Assembly: GCF_002746455.1 (NCBI RefSeq)
Contig: NZ_NWUW01000001.1
Location: 372,001-436,000 of the forward strand
Direction: 5' to 3'
Source of the DNA: Bacillus fungorum
GTDB lineage: Bacteria; Bacillota; Bacilli; Bacillales; Bacillaceae_G
DNA length: 64,000 nucleotides
Shown: positions 1 through 11,201 of the stretch, piece by piece
How the letters are laid out: the number at the start of each line of letters is the position of its first letter
Position numbering within the stretch: position 1 is the stretch's first letter
Made by a program: the position numbers and the translations under genes
Notes under the pieces: model-generated
Seen by the model: the letters and a program-made list of their open reading frames with translations, nothing else
Database searches by the model: none
Told to the model about the DNA's origin: nothing

Positions 1-620
1 TACTAGGTATCATTATTTTTATGTTGTTAGGAATACGGATTGGTAACACAGTGTTTTGGAATGAAAGAAAAGTAGATGGTTGGACTGGAATGTTAATCCC
101 CTGTATGTTAGCGGCTATCGTGACAAACATAGAGCATGAGTATTATCAATTACATTTTTGGCTCATTATCGTTTTAACAATTCTTTCAGTTTTATACATA
201 AGTACGGTAGTACTAACATACATTGCGCATGAAAAAGGTGATGTTAAAGGAACTCGCTTCTTTAGAGGACGAGCATTATTTTGGAGCGTGCCAACGATGG
301 CGGTTATAGGGATTATTGCGATATTAGTAAATGGGTATCAATTTACTAATTGGCAACTGTTTTTAGAAAATTGGTGGATTTTCATTCTTTCGTTTATCGC
401 TTTTTTAGGTGCAACGCATTATTTATTCCATCAACATCATTATATACTGGCATTGTTATTCGCATTTACACAACTATTATTTGCTTTCTTCGGACAAGAA
501 ACGTTATTATTCGTTTTTGAAACATTTAGTTCATTTGGGAATATATTTGTATTTGGTATGTTAATTTTTAGTATCGCATTTTATTTACAACAGTATTTTT
601 ATATGCAAAAACAAAAATAA
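1..620 (+). CDS. Cytochrome bd ubiquinol oxidase subunit II-like protein, 5' partial
   Basis: The frame is open to the left edge, so the N-terminus is missing; about 205 residues are visible and the gene ends at 620. The visible part is almost entirely hydrophobic, with five or six membrane segments separated by short basic or aromatic loops. An Arg-rich loop (FFRGRALFW, about 80 residues into the fragment) fits the CydB/YthB family. Such a subunit pairs with a CydA-type subunit, which would lie upstream outside the window, to form a quinol oxidase in the cytoplasmic membrane. The assignment rests on overall character and remembered B. cereus gene order, so another polytopic membrane protein is possible. 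Confidence 0.55.
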   Translation, partial: LGIIIFMLLGIRIGNTVFWNERKVDGWTGMLIPCMLAAIVTNIEHEYYQLHFWLIIVLTILSVLYISTVVLTYIAHEKGDVKGTRFFRGRALFWSVPTMAVIGIIAILVNGYQFTNWQLFLENWWIFILSFIAFLGATHYLFHQHHYILALLFAFTQLLFAFFGQETLLFVFETFSSFGNIFVFGMLIFSIAFYLQQYFYMQKQK

Positions 621-703
621 GAAAGATATACAGGTTTTTGTAGTAAATCTAAAGTATGTTACAATAAAAATACATAGTATTCGATGTTATTGGAGGAATT
701 CCT

Positions 704-1369
704 GTGGGTGAAAAAGAGAAAGAATTTGCTGTCATTGGGCTTGGACGTTTTGGTGGAAGTATTTGCCGGGAACTCGCTCAATTAGGTATGGAAGTCATGG
801 CAATTGATTCAGATGAGGATAAAATTAATGAGTTTGCAAATATAGCTTCGCATGCTGTAATTGCAGATTCAACAGATGAGATGGTATTAAAAAGTCTTGG
901 TATTCGTAATTTTGATCACGTAGTCGTTGCTATTGGAGACAATTTAAATTCAAGTATTTTAACAACGTTAATTCTGAAAGAGTTAGGTGTAAAAAATATT
1001 ACTGTAAAAGCTCAAAATGATTACCATGAAAAAGTATTAAGTAAAATAGGGGCAGATCATATTGTGCACCCAGAGCGTGATATGGGAAAAAGGATTGCTA
1101 ATAATATTGCATCAAGTAATGTATTAGACTATCTTGAGCTTTCAGATGAGCATAGTATTGTAGAGATTATTGCAAATAAAAAAATTGATGGTCATTCTTT
1201 AATCGAATTAGATATTCGTGCGAAGTTTGGATTGAATATTGTAGCGATTAAACGGGGTAAAGAAGTTATTGTGTCTCCTCGAGCTACGGAAAATATTCAA
1301 GCGGGAGATATATTAATTGTAATTGGTCATGACGATGAAGTAGATCGTTTTAAACACTTTTTAAGATAA
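704..1369 (+). CDS. ktrC: KtrC-type potassium uptake regulatory subunit (TrkA family)
   Basis: This is a 221-residue cytosolic RCK (regulator of K+ conductance) protein. The N-terminal Rossmann fold has the glycine motif GLGRFGGS at residues 12-19 and an acidic residue after the second strand (Asp35) for nucleotide binding. The last 80 residues match an RCK_C (TrkA_C) domain. In the family, an octameric ring of KtrC gates the membrane subunit KtrD/KtrB and responds to ATP/ADP and c-di-AMP. It starts at GTG with the Shine-Dalgarno ggagg at 692-696. It converges on rnjA, as ykqB and ykqC do in B. subtilis. The membrane partner is not in the window. Confidence 0.9.
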   Translation: MGEKEKEFAVIGLGRFGGSICRELAQLGMEVMAIDSDEDKINEFANIASHAVIADSTDEMVLKSLGIRNFDHVVVAIGDNLNSSILTTLILKELGVKNITVKAQNDYHEKVLSKIGADHIVHPERDMGKRIANNIASSNVLDYLELSDEHSIVEIIANKKIDGHSLIELDIRAKFGLNIVAIKRGKEVIVSPRATENIQAGDILIVIGHDDEVDRFKHFLR

Positions 1370-1371
1370 TG

Positions 1372-1407
1372 GAAAAGGACAATACCATGAAGGTATTGTC
1401 CTTTTTC
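1372..1407. terminator. Bidirectional intrinsic terminator between ktrC and rnjA
   Basis: A near-perfect stem (aaaggacaatacc / ggtattgtccttt) with a 4-base loop is flanked by A and T runs. It can terminate both converging genes. Confidence 0.85.
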
Positions 1408-3075
1408 TTATATTTCCATAATGATTGGTAAAATCATTGGACGACGTTTCGTTTTCTCGTATAGGAATGGTGCTAATGTATCTGTAATTTCATTTTTAAT
1501 TTCAGACCATTGTGTTGTTTTGCGTTCCATTACTTTTTCTAAATGAGTTGTAATTAATGTTTGAGCATCATTAATTAAATCACTACTTTCGCGCATATAA
1601 ACGAAACCACGTGAGATAATATCAGGTCCTGCTGCAACTTTAAACTCTTTCATATCAATGCTTACAACTACAATAACAAGACCTTCTTCAGAAAGAATAC
1701 GACGATCGCGTAATACGATATTACCGATATCTCCAATACCATTTCCGTCAATGTAGACAGATCCAGATGGTATTTTACCAGCTACGCTTGCTTCATCAGA
1801 ACGCAGGGCAAGAACATCTCCATTATCCATGATGAAACAGTTTTCTTCTGGAATACCACAATCATTTGCTAACTTCATATGCATACGTTGCATACGATAT
1901 TCACCGTGAATTGGCATGAAATACTTCGGTTTAATTAGACGAAGCATTAGTTTTTGTTCTTCTTGCCCGCCATGTCCACTCGTATGAATGTTTGACAGTT
2001 TTCCGTGGATTACATCAGCACCAGCACGATACAACATGTTAATTGTACGGCTTACACTAATTGTATTACCAGGGATTGGTGAAGAAGAGAAAACAACTGT
2101 GTCGCCAGGAATGATTTGAATTTGACGATGAGTACCATTAGCAATACGTGAAAGTGCTGCCATTGGCTCACCTTGACTACCTGTACATAAAATAACAACT
2201 TTATTAGCCGGTAGGCGGTTTAGTTGAGATGCATCTATGAATGTATCCTTCGGACAACGAATATAACCGAGGTTTTGTCCGATTTCAATCGCTGCCTCCA
2301 TACTTCGGCCAAATACAGCCACTTTACGGTTGTTTTCAACAGCCGCTTCGACAACTTGTTGCAAGCGATGGATATTTGACGCAAAGGTTGCGAAGATAAT
2401 ACGACCTTCTACTTTGCGGAAAATATCTTGAATACTATCACCAACACGGCGCTCAGACATTGTAAAGTTTGGAACTTCACTGTTTGTACTGTCAGATAAG
2501 AGACAAAGTACACCGTCTTTTCCGATTTCAGCCATTTTTGTTAAGTCCGCTGGTTCGCCGACTGGTGTGAAGTCAAATTTGAAATCTCCAGTATGAACCA
2601 CTTGTCCTTGAGGTGTTTTCACAACAACTCCGTATGAATCTGGGATACTGTGAGTTGTACGGAAGAAGGAAACAGATGTCTTTTTAAACTTAATAACATC
2701 ATCTTCTTGAATTTCATAAAGTTTTGCTTTACGAAGTAATCCGTGCTCTTCTAATTTGTTTTTGATTAGTGCAATTGCTAATTTTCCGCCATAAATCGGA
2801 ATGTTCACTTGACGTAATAAGTAAGGAATTCCACCAATATGATCTTCGTGACCATGTGTAATGAATAATCCTTTAATTTTATCTTCGTTTCGCACAAAAT
2901 AAGTGTAATCTGGTATTACATAATCGATTCCGAGGAGTTCGTCTTCTGGAAACTTAATTCCAGCGTCAATTATAATAATTTCATCTTGAAATTGAACAGC
3001 ATATGTATTTTTACCGATTTCACCAAGTCCACCTAAAGCAAAAACGGCTGCTTGATCATTCTTTAGAAATTTCAT
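1408..3075 (-). CDS. rnjA: Ribonuclease J1
   Basis: A 555-residue metallo-beta-lactamase/beta-CASP nuclease with both 5'-3' exonuclease and endonuclease activity, central to mRNA turnover and rRNA maturation in Firmicutes. The zinc-binding motif HGHEDH is at residues 74-79, followed by HTGDFKFD and the C-terminal dimerisation region. Length and sequence are nearly identical to B. subtilis RNase J1 (also 555 residues, from memory). It follows rpoY by four bases, a conserved pair likely to be co-transcribed and translationally coupled. The Shine-Dalgarno is weak (ggaaa inside the end of rpoY), which fits coupling. Confidence 0.97.
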   Translation of the reverse strand: MKFLKNDQAAVFALGGLGEIGKNTYAVQFQDEIIIIDAGIKFPEDELLGIDYVIPDYTYFVRNEDKIKGLFITHGHEDHIGGIPYLLRQVNIPIYGGKLAIALIKNKLEEHGLLRKAKLYEIQEDDVIKFKKTSVSFFRTTHSIPDSYGVVVKTPQGQVVHTGDFKFDFTPVGEPADLTKMAEIGKDGVLCLLSDSTNSEVPNFTMSERRVGDSIQDIFRKVEGRIIFATFASNIHRLQQVVEAAVENNRKVAVFGRSMEAAIEIGQNLGYIRCPKDTFIDASQLNRLPANKVVILCTGSQGEPMAALSRIANGTHRQIQIIPGDTVVFSSSPIPGNTISVSRTINMLYRAGADVIHGKLSNIHTSGHGGQEEQKLMLRLIKPKYFMPIHGEYRMQRMHMKLANDCGIPEENCFIMDNGDVLALRSDEASVAGKIPSGSVYIDGNGIGDIGNIVLRDRRILSEEGLVIVVVSIDMKEFKVAAGPDIISRGFVYMRESSDLINDAQTLITTHLEKVMERKTTQWSEIKNEITDTLAPFLYEKTKRRPMILPIIMEI

Positions 3076-3079
3076 ATGA

Positions 3080-3292
3080 CTATACGATTTCCGCTAATGT
3101 TAAATCAGCGTTTTCTTTTTCATATTCAAGATGATTGCCAGTCACAGACTGAACGAATTCGATATTATATGCGAACTTATTTAATTTTTTACGAACATCC
3201 TTTTCAGACGTAGCCTCTAAGTATAAAACTTTTGTATTTTCACGTACCGGAACCTCAGTTAATTTTTCTTGATAAAATACTTTAAAAATCAT
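3080..3292 (-). CDS. rpoY: RNA polymerase epsilon subunit RpoY
   Basis: A 70-residue protein of the YkzG/RpoY family, a small auxiliary subunit bound to RNA polymerase in low-GC Gram-positives. It starts [19 protein letters not shown], has the conserved TLYLEAT-like core and an acidic C-terminal half. Placement directly upstream of rnjA is the conserved context. A good Shine-Dalgarno (ggagagg on the minus strand) precedes the ATG. Confidence 0.92.
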   Translation of the reverse strand: MIFKVFYQEKLTEVPVRENTKVLYLEATSEKDVRKKLNKFAYNIEFVQSVTGNHLEYEKENADLTLAEIV

Positions 3293-3388
3293 TTGGAAAA
3301 CCTCTCCTTGTCTATGTTTTGCATTATCTGTTACTTATTATAAAGCAAACAGTCACGATTTTCATGTTTTTTCGAATGAGAATGAAGA

Positions 3389-3406
3389 AAAAGCCCGAAA
3401 TGGGCA
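3389..3406 (-). terminator. Intrinsic terminator of the short lysine-rich ORF
   Basis: On the minus strand the stem gccc/gggc is followed by TTTTTC, immediately downstream of the 23-codon ORF stop. Confidence 0.6.
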
Positions 3407-3410
3407 CAAT

Positions 3411-3482
3411 TTAAGCGATTGTCTTTTTACGGACTAGATCTTTTAAATAACGCTTGAGCTTTTTCTTCAGCTTCTTCAGCAT
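3411..3482 (-). CDS. 23-residue lysine-rich amphipathic mini-protein
   Basis: A complete short reading frame ATG...TAA with a strong Shine-Dalgarno (ggaaggag, 7 bases from ATG) and an intrinsic terminator five bases after the stop. The product is 23 residues: it begins MLKKLKKKLKRYLKD and ends LVRKKTIA, with 11 Lys/Arg and leucines spaced for an amphipathic helix. Such a peptide would bind membranes or nucleic acid. The combination of ribosome site and terminator supports a real gene. I do not recognise the family. It sits just upstream of the rpoY-rnjA pair on the same strand but is separated from it by its own terminator. Confidence 0.55.
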   Translation of the reverse strand: MLKKLKKKLKRYLKDLVRKKTIA

Positions 3483-3837
3483 GATTACTCCTTCCTTTCC
3501 TTATTTTAAACATGCATATTACTAGTGAAAATTCCATCTCTGCTATAAGAAAGAGGACAAAAGTGAATGTTGAATCTTGTCCTTTCTCATACAGGGAAAG
3601 TTATTCTATAGTAACGATTAGTAGCCGTTAGTTATAGGTATAGTATGAGAAAAAATAGAAAAGAAAATTCATACGAACAAGTATCCACATTTTTTACTAA
3701 TATATATGCGGGTTTCATAAATAAGGTCAGAAAGTGAACGCTTTCTTCACAGATGTTTAATATGTTATACTTTTTTTTAGCATTTGAAAAGCGATAATCA
3801 AAATAGGAATATAGAGTAACAGAAAGGATTTTGACAA
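3483..3837. other. Intergenic region upstream of the HAD phosphatase gene
   Basis: About 355 bases without a convincing gene. A stem of about 11 bp (agaaagaggacaa / ttgtcctttct) at about 3549-3588 could end or attenuate a transcript. An 81-codon minus-strand open frame here overlaps the following gene start and has no ribosome site, so it was not called. The promoters of the flanking divergent genes must lie here. Confidence 0.5.
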
Positions 3838-4611
3838 ATGAATCATAAAATTGTCTTTTTTGATATTGATGGAACATTATTAGATCATGATAAAAAAATT
3901 CCGCAATCTACAAGAGATGCAGTAAAAGAGTTACAAGAGAAAGGTGTGCATGTAGCAATTGCAACAGGGCGTGCGCCATTTATGTTTGAAGATATTCGTA
4001 AAGAACTTAATATACATAATTATGTTAGTTTTAATGGACAGTACGTTGTATTTGAAGATGAGGTAATATTTAATAATCCATTACATCCAGATGCTCTTCA
4101 TAAGTTTACTCAGTTTGCAAAAGAAGAAGGATATCCACTTGTATATCTTGATCATCAAGATATGAGAGCATCAGTGGAATATCATGATTATGTGAAAGAA
4201 GGTTTTGGAAGCTTACACTTTGAGCATCCGGCATACGAACCTAATTTCTATGAGAAACGTAATATTTATCAAACACTTCTTTTCTGTGAAGTGAATGAGG
4301 AGGAAAAGTTTATTAATCAGTACCCAGACTTTCATTTTATTCGCTGGCATGCGTATTCAATGGATATCATTCCAAATGGTGGCTCTAAGGCAAAAGGGAT
4401 TGAGAAATTCATTGAAAAATTAGGGTTTAACCGTGAACAGGTGTATGCATTTGGAGATGGCTTAAATGATTTAGAAATGATTGAAGCAGTTGGGACAGGT
4501 ATTGTGATGGGGAATGGTCATGAAGACTTGAAAAAGCTTGCAAATCATGTGACAAAGGATGTTAGTGAAGACGGTATATACCATGGATTAAAATGGGCTG
4601 GATTGTTATAA
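3838..4611 (+). CDS. Cof-type HAD family phosphatase (YkrA-like)
   Basis: A 257-residue haloacid-dehalogenase hydrolase of the Cof/IIB subfamily. Motif I is DIDGTLLDHD at about residues 8-17, motif II is the ATGRAP region near 41, and motif IV is GDGLNDLEM near 203, the Mg-binding acidic cluster. A cap domain lies between motifs II and III. Members remove phosphate from sugar phosphates or flavin/pyridoxal phosphates; the substrate here cannot be read. It occupies the ykrA position between rnjA and def, as in B. subtilis. Confidence 0.85.
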   Translation: MNHKIVFFDIDGTLLDHDKKIPQSTRDAVKELQEKGVHVAIATGRAPFMFEDIRKELNIHNYVSFNGQYVVFEDEVIFNNPLHPDALHKFTQFAKEEGYPLVYLDHQDMRASVEYHDYVKEGFGSLHFEHPAYEPNFYEKRNIYQTLLFCEVNEEEKFINQYPDFHFIRWHAYSMDIIPNGGSKAKGIEKFIEKLGFNREQVYAFGDGLNDLEMIEAVGTGIVMGNGHEDLKKLANHVTKDVSEDGIYHGLKWAGLL

Positions 4612-4638
4612 ACGAATATGGAACCCATTTCATATAGT

Positions 4639-4670
4639 AAAAAGGCGGAAGATTATCTCCCGCCTTTTTT
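4639..4670. terminator. Bidirectional terminator between HAD gene and def
   Basis: Stem ggcgg...ccgcc flanked by an A run and TTTTTT lies between two converging genes. Confidence 0.8.
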
Positions 4671-4671
4671 A

Positions 4672-5226
4672 TTATCGCTCTAGAGGTTTTGAATCGTCAG
4701 GAGCAGCAAATGGATTTTCTTTATTAATGTGGTCATAGAACATAACACCATTTAAATGGTCAATTTCATGCTGAAATACAATTGCTGGTAAACCTTTTAA
4801 ACGTAATTTTACTTCTTCGCCGCTGATAGATGTTGCTTTTACTGTAATTCTTGTGTAACGAGGTACATAACCAGGTACTTCACGGTCTACTGATAGACAG
4901 CCTTCACCACTTTGTAAATATGTACGTTCAACAGAATGACTAATGATTTTTGGGTTGAATAATGCATGACTATATAGCGTACCGTCCGTATCTGTTACAT
5001 GAACCGCAATCATTTTTTTTGAAATACCGATTTGCGGAGCCGCTAATCCGATTCCAGGGCGTAAACTATATTTTTCAGCCATTTCAGAATCTTGGCTATT
5101 TATTACAAATTCAATCATTTCTTGAAGTGTATTTGTATCTTCTTCGCTCGCTGGTATGACTACCTCTTCTGCAACGTTTCGCAAAATAGGATCTCCTTCG
5201 CGAATTATCTCTTTCATTGTAAGCAT
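4672..5226 (-). CDS. def: Peptide deformylase
   Basis: A 184-residue iron/zinc peptide deformylase that removes the N-formyl group from nascent proteins. All three signature motifs are present: [10 protein letters not shown] at 58-67, EGCLS with metal ligand Cys110, and HEIDH with His153, Glu154 and His157. Insertions between motifs make it the larger Gram-positive (type 2) form, like B. subtilis YkrB/DefB. The first ATG was kept because ggagag lies about 8 bases upstream. B. subtilis ykyA, which would follow, is absent here. Confidence 0.95.
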   Translation of the reverse strand: MLTMKEIIREGDPILRNVAEEVVIPASEEDTNTLQEMIEFVINSQDSEMAEKYSLRPGIGLAAPQIGISKKMIAVHVTDTDGTLYSHALFNPKIISHSVERTYLQSGEGCLSVDREVPGYVPRYTRITVKATSISGEEVKLRLKGLPAIVFQHEIDHLNGVMFYDHINKENPFAAPDDSKPLER

Positions 5227-5289
5227 ATGTAATCTCTCCTTTCCCCCTTAGTCTATCAAAGGAGATGGAAAAAGTCATCGGCAAGTAAA

Positions 5290-5303
5290 GGGAAGCGCTT
5301 TGG
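5290..5303. promoter_or_regulatory. Possible cre-like site
   Basis: ggaagcgctttgg carries the AGCGCT core of a CcpA cre but matches the palindromic consensus TGAAAGCGCTTTCA in only about 10 of 14 positions. It lies upstream of def on the minus strand. Weak. Confidence 0.2.
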
Positions 5304-5338
5304 AAAGCGTTTTACTATAGAGTATGTATGTAATAAAA

Positions 5339-5366
5339 AGAACAGACGGCAAAGCCGTCTGTTTCT
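5339..5366 (-). terminator. Terminator of the YjcZ-type mini-gene
   Basis: Perfect stem acagacggc/gccgtctgt with a 3-base loop. On the minus strand it is followed by TTCTTTT, about 25 bases after the mini-gene stop. Confidence 0.75.
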
Positions 5367-5389
5367 TTCAATAGTTGTTTCATTTTACA

Positions 5390-5536
5390 TTAGCGAATGC
5401 AAGCAGCACCAACGATAATTAAAAGAATAAACAACACAACGATTAAGGCGAAGCCGCGTCCAGAACCGCCACAAGAACCGCCATAACCGTAGGAAGGGTA
5501 TGAACAAGTTGGATAGCAATATGAGTATCCGTACAT
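5390..5536 (-). CDS. YjcZ family tiny membrane protein (sporulation-associated type)
   Basis: A 48-residue reading frame with Shine-Dalgarno ggagg 7 bases from ATG. The first half is rich in Tyr, Cys, Pro and Gly (starts [20 protein letters not shown]). The second half is one hydrophobic helix ([18 protein letters not shown]) ending CIR. This layout, a Gly/Tyr-rich head plus a C-terminal membrane helix, is typical of the YjcZ/SscA-like mini-proteins made during Bacillus sporulation. It has its own terminator. Function and spore role are inferred from the family only. Confidence 0.75.
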   Translation of the reverse strand: MYGYSYCYPTCSYPSYGYGGSCGGSGRGFALIVVLFILLIIVGAACIR

Positions 5537-5835
5537 GAGATGACCTCCTTTATCATTTCCCGCTAATACTGCGGTTACTATAATGTATGGGAAGAGGAGT
5601 AAAAATGTATGGGTAATTACCTATAAAAGGAAGAAGAGTTTGTATATTTTTGCTAAGAAGAGAGAAAAACTAAAGAGAATTAAATCGTTTACATATTATT
5701 CTAAGAGAAAAAACAAGTTAAAAAGGGAATAATATAACAGTAGGTTAATGCTTACTAATACAGATGTGAAAAATAAAAACACGTTTGTGTAAAAGAAACC
5801 TGCAGATTATTTATAAAAAAACGTATTCAAAGTAA

Positions 5836-5865
5836 TTGACATCGTAATTAGAATAGTTGTAAACT
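5836..5865 (+). promoter_or_regulatory. Candidate sigma-A promoter of pdhABCD
   Basis: A perfect -35 box TTGACA (5836-5841) and a -10-like TAAACT (5860-5865) are separated by 18 bases. This is the best promoter match seen in the pdhA upstream region. Confidence 0.4.
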
Positions 5866-5992
5866 AAAAAACGTGATCAAGATTGTATTAATATGTTTCT
5901 GAAAAAACATTAGTACAGATTGTTAGGTACACAAAATTATTCTCAACCGACAGAGAAATTTGTTGGTTTACATTGTTGCGTTTTCAGTCTAG

Positions 5993-7165
<1,173 letters not shown>

Positions 7166-7168
7166 GCC

Positions 7169-8146
7169 ATGGCTCAAATGACAATGATTCAAGCAATCAC
7201 TGATGCTTTACGCGTTGAAATGAAAAATGATCCTAACGTACTTGTGTTTGGTGAAGACGTTGGTGTAAACGGCGGTGTATTCCGTGCTACTGAAGGTTTA
7301 CAAGCTGAATTCGGTGAGGATCGTGTAATGGATACTCCACTTGCAGAGTCTGGTATTGGTGGACTTGCAGTTGGACTTGCATTAGAAGGATTCCGTCCAG
7401 TTCCAGAAATCCAATTCTTCGGTTTCGTATATGAAGTAATGGATTCAATTTCTGGTCAATTAGCTCGTATGCGTTACCGTTCTGGTGGACGTTGGACTGC
7501 TCCTGTAACAGTTCGTTCTCCATTCGGTGGCGGTGTTCATACTCCTGAACTACATGCTGATAGCTTAGAAGGATTAGTGGCTCAACAACCTGGTCTAAAA
7601 GTTGTTATTCCATCTACTCCATACGATGCAAAAGGTCTTTTAATTTCTGCGATTCGTGACAACGATCCAGTTATCTACTTAGAGCATATGAAATTGTACC
7701 GTTCATTCCGTCAAGATGTACCAGAAGGCGAATACACAATTGATTTAGGTAAAGCTGATATCAAACGTGAAGGTACAGATGTATCTGTTATCGCTTACGG
7801 TGCTATGGTTCACGCTGCATTAAAAGCTGCTGAAGAACTTGAAAAAGAAGGTATCTCTTTAGAGGTTGTTGACTTACGTACAGTTCAACCATTAGATATC
7901 GAAACAATCATCGCTTCTGTTGAAAAAACAGGCCGCGTAGTTGTAGTTCAAGAAGCACAAAAACAAGCTGGTATTGCAGCTAACGTTGTAGCGGAAATTA
8001 ACGACCGTGCAATCTTAAACTTAGAAGCTCCAGTTGTACGTGTTGCAGCTGCTGATACAGTATTCCCATTCTCTCAAGCTGAGAGCGTATGGTTACCAAA
8101 CCACAAAGATATTGTTGAAGCTGTTAACAAAGTAATGAACTTCTAA
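7169..8146 (+). CDS. pdhB: Pyruvate dehydrogenase E1 beta subunit
   Basis: A 325-residue E1 beta subunit (transketolase pyrimidine-binding plus C-terminal domain) completing the alpha2beta2 E1 enzyme with PdhA. Recognisable segments are [14 protein letters not shown] near 28-41, the active-site loop [14 protein letters not shown] near 114-127, and the C-terminal [10 protein letters not shown] near 255. It begins three bases after pdhA with Shine-Dalgarno aaggagt. It is separated from pdhC by a 92-base spacer containing a strong hairpin. Confidence 0.96.
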   Translation: MAQMTMIQAITDALRVEMKNDPNVLVFGEDVGVNGGVFRATEGLQAEFGEDRVMDTPLAESGIGGLAVGLALEGFRPVPEIQFFGFVYEVMDSISGQLARMRYRSGGRWTAPVTVRSPFGGGVHTPELHADSLEGLVAQQPGLKVVIPSTPYDAKGLLISAIRDNDPVIYLEHMKLYRSFRQDVPEGEYTIDLGKADIKREGTDVSVIAYGAMVHAALKAAEELEKEGISLEVVDLRTVQPLDIETIIASVEKTGRVVVVQEAQKQAGIAANVVAEINDRAILNLEAPVVRVAAADTVFPFSQAESVWLPNHKDIVEAVNKVMNF

Positions 8147-8163
8147 TTTTTAGTTATTCATGT

Positions 8164-8197
8164 GCAAAAGAAATCAGCACATGCTGATTTCTTTTGC
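8164..8197 (+). promoter_or_regulatory. 14-bp perfect stem-loop between pdhB and pdhC
   Basis: gcaaaagaaatcag (8164-8177) and ctgatttcttttgc (8184-8197) form a perfect 14-bp stem with a 6-base loop. No U-run follows, so it is more likely an RNA stabiliser, processing site or partial terminator than a full terminator. Confidence 0.6.
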
Positions 8198-8238
8198 CAT
8201 ATTCCATAATAAAGAAATGAATCAGGGGGCTGAATTCC

Positions 8239-9528
8239 GTGGCATTTGAATTTAAACTACCAGATATCGGTGAAGGTATCCACGAAGGTGAAATCGTAAA
8301 ATGGTTTATTAAACCAGGCGACGAAGTAAACGAAGATGACGTACTTCTTGAAGTACAAAATGATAAAGCAGTAGTAGAAATCCCTTCTCCTGTTAAAGGT
8401 AAAGTACTTGAAGTACTAGTAGAAGAAGGAACAGTTGCAATTGTAGGAGATACATTAATTAAATTTGATGCTCCTGGATACGAAAACCTTAAATTTAAAG
8501 GTGACGATCATGATGCAGCTCCAAAAGCAGAAGAAGCAGCAGAAGAAGCTCCAGCAGAGGAAGCTACTCCAGCAGCAACTGCAGAAGTAGTAAATGAGCG
8601 TGTAATCGCTATGCCATCTGTTCGTAAATATGCTCGTGAAAAAGGTGTAGACATTCATAAAGTAGCTGGTTCTGGCAAGAACGGTCGTATCGTAAAAGCT
8701 GACATCGATGCATTTGCAAATGGTGGACAAGCAGTAGCAGCAACTGAGGCTCCAGCAGCAGTAGAAGCTACTCCAGCAGCAGCGAAAGAAGAAGCACCAA
8801 AAGCACAACCAATCCCAGCTGGTGAATATCCAGAAACTCGTGAGAAAATGAGTGGTATCCGTAAAGCAATTGCGAAAGCAATGGTTAACTCTAAACACAC
8901 AGCTCCTCACGTAACATTAATGGATGAAGTAGATGTAACAGAACTTGTTGCTCACCGTAAGAAGTTCAAAGCTGTTGCAGCTGACAAAGGTATTAAATTA
9001 ACTTACCTTCCATACGTTGTTAAAGCTTTAACATCTGCATTACGTGAATACCCAATGTTAAACACTTCTTTAGACGATGCTTCTCAAGAAGTTGTTCATA
9101 AACATTACTTCAACATCGGTATCGCAGCTGATACAGACAAAGGTCTATTAGTACCAGTTGTTAAAGATACAGATCGCAAGTCTATCTTCACAATTTCTAA
9201 CGAGATTAATGATCTTGCTGGTAAAGCACGTGAAGGTCGTTTAGCTCCTGCTGAAATGAAAGGCGCTTCTTGCACAATTACAAACATTGGTTCTGCAGGT
9301 GGACAATGGTTCACTCCAGTTATCAACCACCCAGAAGTAGCAATCCTTGGTATCGGCCGTATCGCTGAGAAGCCAGTTGTGAAAAACGGTGAGATCGTTG
9401 CAGCTCCAGTATTAGCATTATCTCTAAGCTTTGACCATCGTTTAATTGACGGCGCAACTGCTCAAAAAGCATTAAACCAAATTAAACGTCTATTGAATGA
9501 CCCACAATTATTAGTAATGGAGGCGTAA
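8239..9528 (+). CDS. pdhC: Dihydrolipoyl acetyltransferase E2 of pyruvate dehydrogenase
   Basis: A 429-residue E2 core protein that transfers the acetyl group to CoA. The N-terminal lipoyl domain (1-80) carries the lipoylated Lys43 in [10 protein letters not shown]. An Ala/Glu/Pro-rich linker follows, then a peripheral-subunit-binding domain (about 125-165, [14 protein letters not shown]), a second Ala-rich linker, and the catalytic domain (about 200-429) with the active-site motif DHRLIDG at 399-405. There is a single lipoyl domain, as in other Bacilli. It starts at GTG with ggggg upstream. Confidence 0.96.
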   Translation: MAFEFKLPDIGEGIHEGEIVKWFIKPGDEVNEDDVLLEVQNDKAVVEIPSPVKGKVLEVLVEEGTVAIVGDTLIKFDAPGYENLKFKGDDHDAAPKAEEAAEEAPAEEATPAATAEVVNERVIAMPSVRKYAREKGVDIHKVAGSGKNGRIVKADIDAFANGGQAVAATEAPAAVEATPAAAKEEAPKAQPIPAGEYPETREKMSGIRKAIAKAMVNSKHTAPHVTLMDEVDVTELVAHRKKFKAVAADKGIKLTYLPYVVKALTSALREYPMLNTSLDDASQEVVHKHYFNIGIAADTDKGLLVPVVKDTDRKSIFTISNEINDLAGKAREGRLAPAEMKGASCTITNIGSAGGQWFTPVINHPEVAILGIGRIAEKPVVKNGEIVAAPVLALSLSFDHRLIDGATAQKALNQIKRLLNDPQLLVMEA

Positions 9529-9533
9529 TAACA

Positions 9534-10946
9534 ATGGTAGTAGGAGATTTCCCAATTGAATTAGATACAGTCGTTGTTGGTGCAGGTCCTGGTGGATACG
9601 TTGCGGCAATTCGTGCAGCACAATTAGGTCAAAAGGTAGCAATCATCGAAAAAGCTAACCTTGGTGGCGTATGCTTAAACGTTGGATGTATTCCTTCAAA
9701 AGCGTTAATCAATGCAGGTCATCGTTATGAGAATGCAATGCATTCTGATGACATGGGTATCACTGCAGAGAACGTAAAAGTTGACTTTACAAAAGTTCAA
9801 GAATGGAAAAACGGCGTAGTTAAGAAATTAACTGGCGGTGTTGAAGGCCTTCTTAAAGGTAACAAAGTTGAAATCATTCGCGGTGAAGCTTACTTCGTAG
9901 ATGCTAACACATTACGCGTAATGACTGAAGATGCAGCTCAAACTTATACGTTTAAAAATGCTGTTCTTGCAACTGGTTCTACACCAATCGAAATTCCAGG
10001 ATTCAAATACTCTAAACGTGTTATCAACTCTACAGGCGCTTTAAGCTTACCTGAAATTCCTAAAAAACTTGTTGTAATCGGCGGCGGTTACATCGGTATG
10101 GAATTAGGTACTGCATATGCTAACTTCGGTACAGAAGTTACTGTAGTAGAAGCTGGCGACGAAATCTTAGCTGGTTTCGAAAAAGCTATGAGCTCTGTTG
10201 TTAAACGTGCTCTACAGAAAAAAGGTAACGTAAATATCCATACAAAAGCTATGGCTAAAGGCGTTGAAGAAACAGAAACTGGCGTAAAAGTTAGCTTCGA
10301 AGTTAAAGGTGAAATCCAAACTGTAGAAGCAGATTACGTATTAGTAACTGTAGGTCGTCGTCCAAACACTCAAGAAATCGGTCTTGAGCAAGTTGGAGTT
10401 AAAATGACTGACCGCGGCATCATCGAAATCGATGAGCAATGTCGTACAAACGTACCAAACATCTATGCAATCGGTGATATCGTTCCTGGACCACCATTAG
10501 CTCACAAAGCTTCTTACGAAGGTAAAGTAGCTGTTGAAGCAATTAGTGGCCATGCGTCAGCTATCGATTACATCGGAATTCCTGCAGTATGCTTCACTGA
10601 TCCAGAATTAGCATCTGTTGGTTACACTAAGAAACAAGCTGAAGAAGTTGGAATGACTGTAACTGTATCTAAGTTCCCATTCGCTGCTAACGGTCGTGCA
10701 TTATCATTAAATAGCACTGACGGTTTCTTACAACTTGTAACACGTAAAGAAGATGGCCTTCTTGTAGGTGCTCAAGTTGCAGGTGCAGGCGCTTCTGATA
10801 TTATTTCTGAGATTGGTTTAGCTATCGAAGCTGGAATGACAGCAGAAGATATCGCTCAAACAATCCACGCTCACCCAACATTAGGTGAAATCACAATGGA
10901 AGCAGCTGAAGTTGCTCTTGGAATGCCAATTCACATTGTAAAATAA
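9534..10946 (+). CDS. pdhD: Dihydrolipoyl dehydrogenase (E3)
   Basis: A 470-residue FAD disulfide oxidoreductase that reoxidises lipoamide and passes electrons to NAD. The FAD motif GAGPGG is at 16-21, the redox-active pair is Cys47/Cys52 (CLNVGC), the NAD motif [10 protein letters not shown] is near 185, and the C-terminal catalytic HAHPTLGE is near 445. Last gene of pdhABCD, five bases after pdhC, followed by a strong terminator. Confidence 0.96.
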   Translation: MVVGDFPIELDTVVVGAGPGGYVAAIRAAQLGQKVAIIEKANLGGVCLNVGCIPSKALINAGHRYENAMHSDDMGITAENVKVDFTKVQEWKNGVVKKLTGGVEGLLKGNKVEIIRGEAYFVDANTLRVMTEDAAQTYTFKNAVLATGSTPIEIPGFKYSKRVINSTGALSLPEIPKKLVVIGGGYIGMELGTAYANFGTEVTVVEAGDEILAGFEKAMSSVVKRALQKKGNVNIHTKAMAKGVEETETGVKVSFEVKGEIQTVEADYVLVTVGRRPNTQEIGLEQVGVKMTDRGIIEIDEQCRTNVPNIYAIGDIVPGPPLAHKASYEGKVAVEAISGHASAIDYIGIPAVCFTDPELASVGYTKKQAEEVGMTVTVSKFPFAANGRALSLNSTDGFLQLVTRKEDGLLVGAQVAGAGASDIISEIGLAIEAGMTAEDIAQTIHAHPTLGEITMEAAEVALGMPIHIVK

Positions 10947-10956
10947 TTTAAGTAAT

Positions 10957-10997
10957 GAAAATAGCCCATCTCTTATTTAAAGAGATGGGCTATTTTT
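10957..10997 (+). terminator. Terminator of the pdh operon
   Basis: Long stem atagcccatctctt / aagagatgggctat followed by TTTTTT. Confidence 0.9.
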
Positions 10998-11201
10998 TAT
11001 CCTTTTCGGCAAGAAGACTCCATCTGATTTGTGTTACGGGTGAAGTCCAATAATTCAGGTGGAGATGAATTACCGCCAGAAGGTAGACCAAACACTTTTG
11101 TTTCATTCATAACAATTTTCCCGGGGCGAATATTTGTTTCTTGTTGTCTTACGATATAATCTGTCGTAGATAAGGAGGGAATAGATTGTAAGACAACGAA
11201 A
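10997..11201 (-). other. Unassigned open tail on the minus strand beside the IS remnant
   Basis: The minus strand is open for at least 60 codons, ending at TAA 10997-10999, with a readable tail (KVFGLPSGGNSSPPELLDF). No start or ribosome site was identified. It may be the 3' end of a broken gene, possibly part of the same insertion element. A 9-bp inverted repeat (ttgtcttac / gtaagacaa) frames 11153-11197 and could be a relic of an IS200/IS605-type terminal hairpin. Confidence 0.25.

Noticed and set aside
3632..3877. 81-codon minus-strand open frame
   Set aside because: It overlaps the well-supported HAD gene start, has no ribosome site and an unstructured composition.
5290..5313. Strong CcpA site upstream of def
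   Set aside because: Core AGCGCT and a second agcgttt are present but the outer bases deviate from the consensus; kept only as a weak candidate.
8455..8910. 151-codon minus-strand frame rich in Cys/Phe
   Set aside because: A shadow of the Ala/Glu-rich linkers of pdhC.
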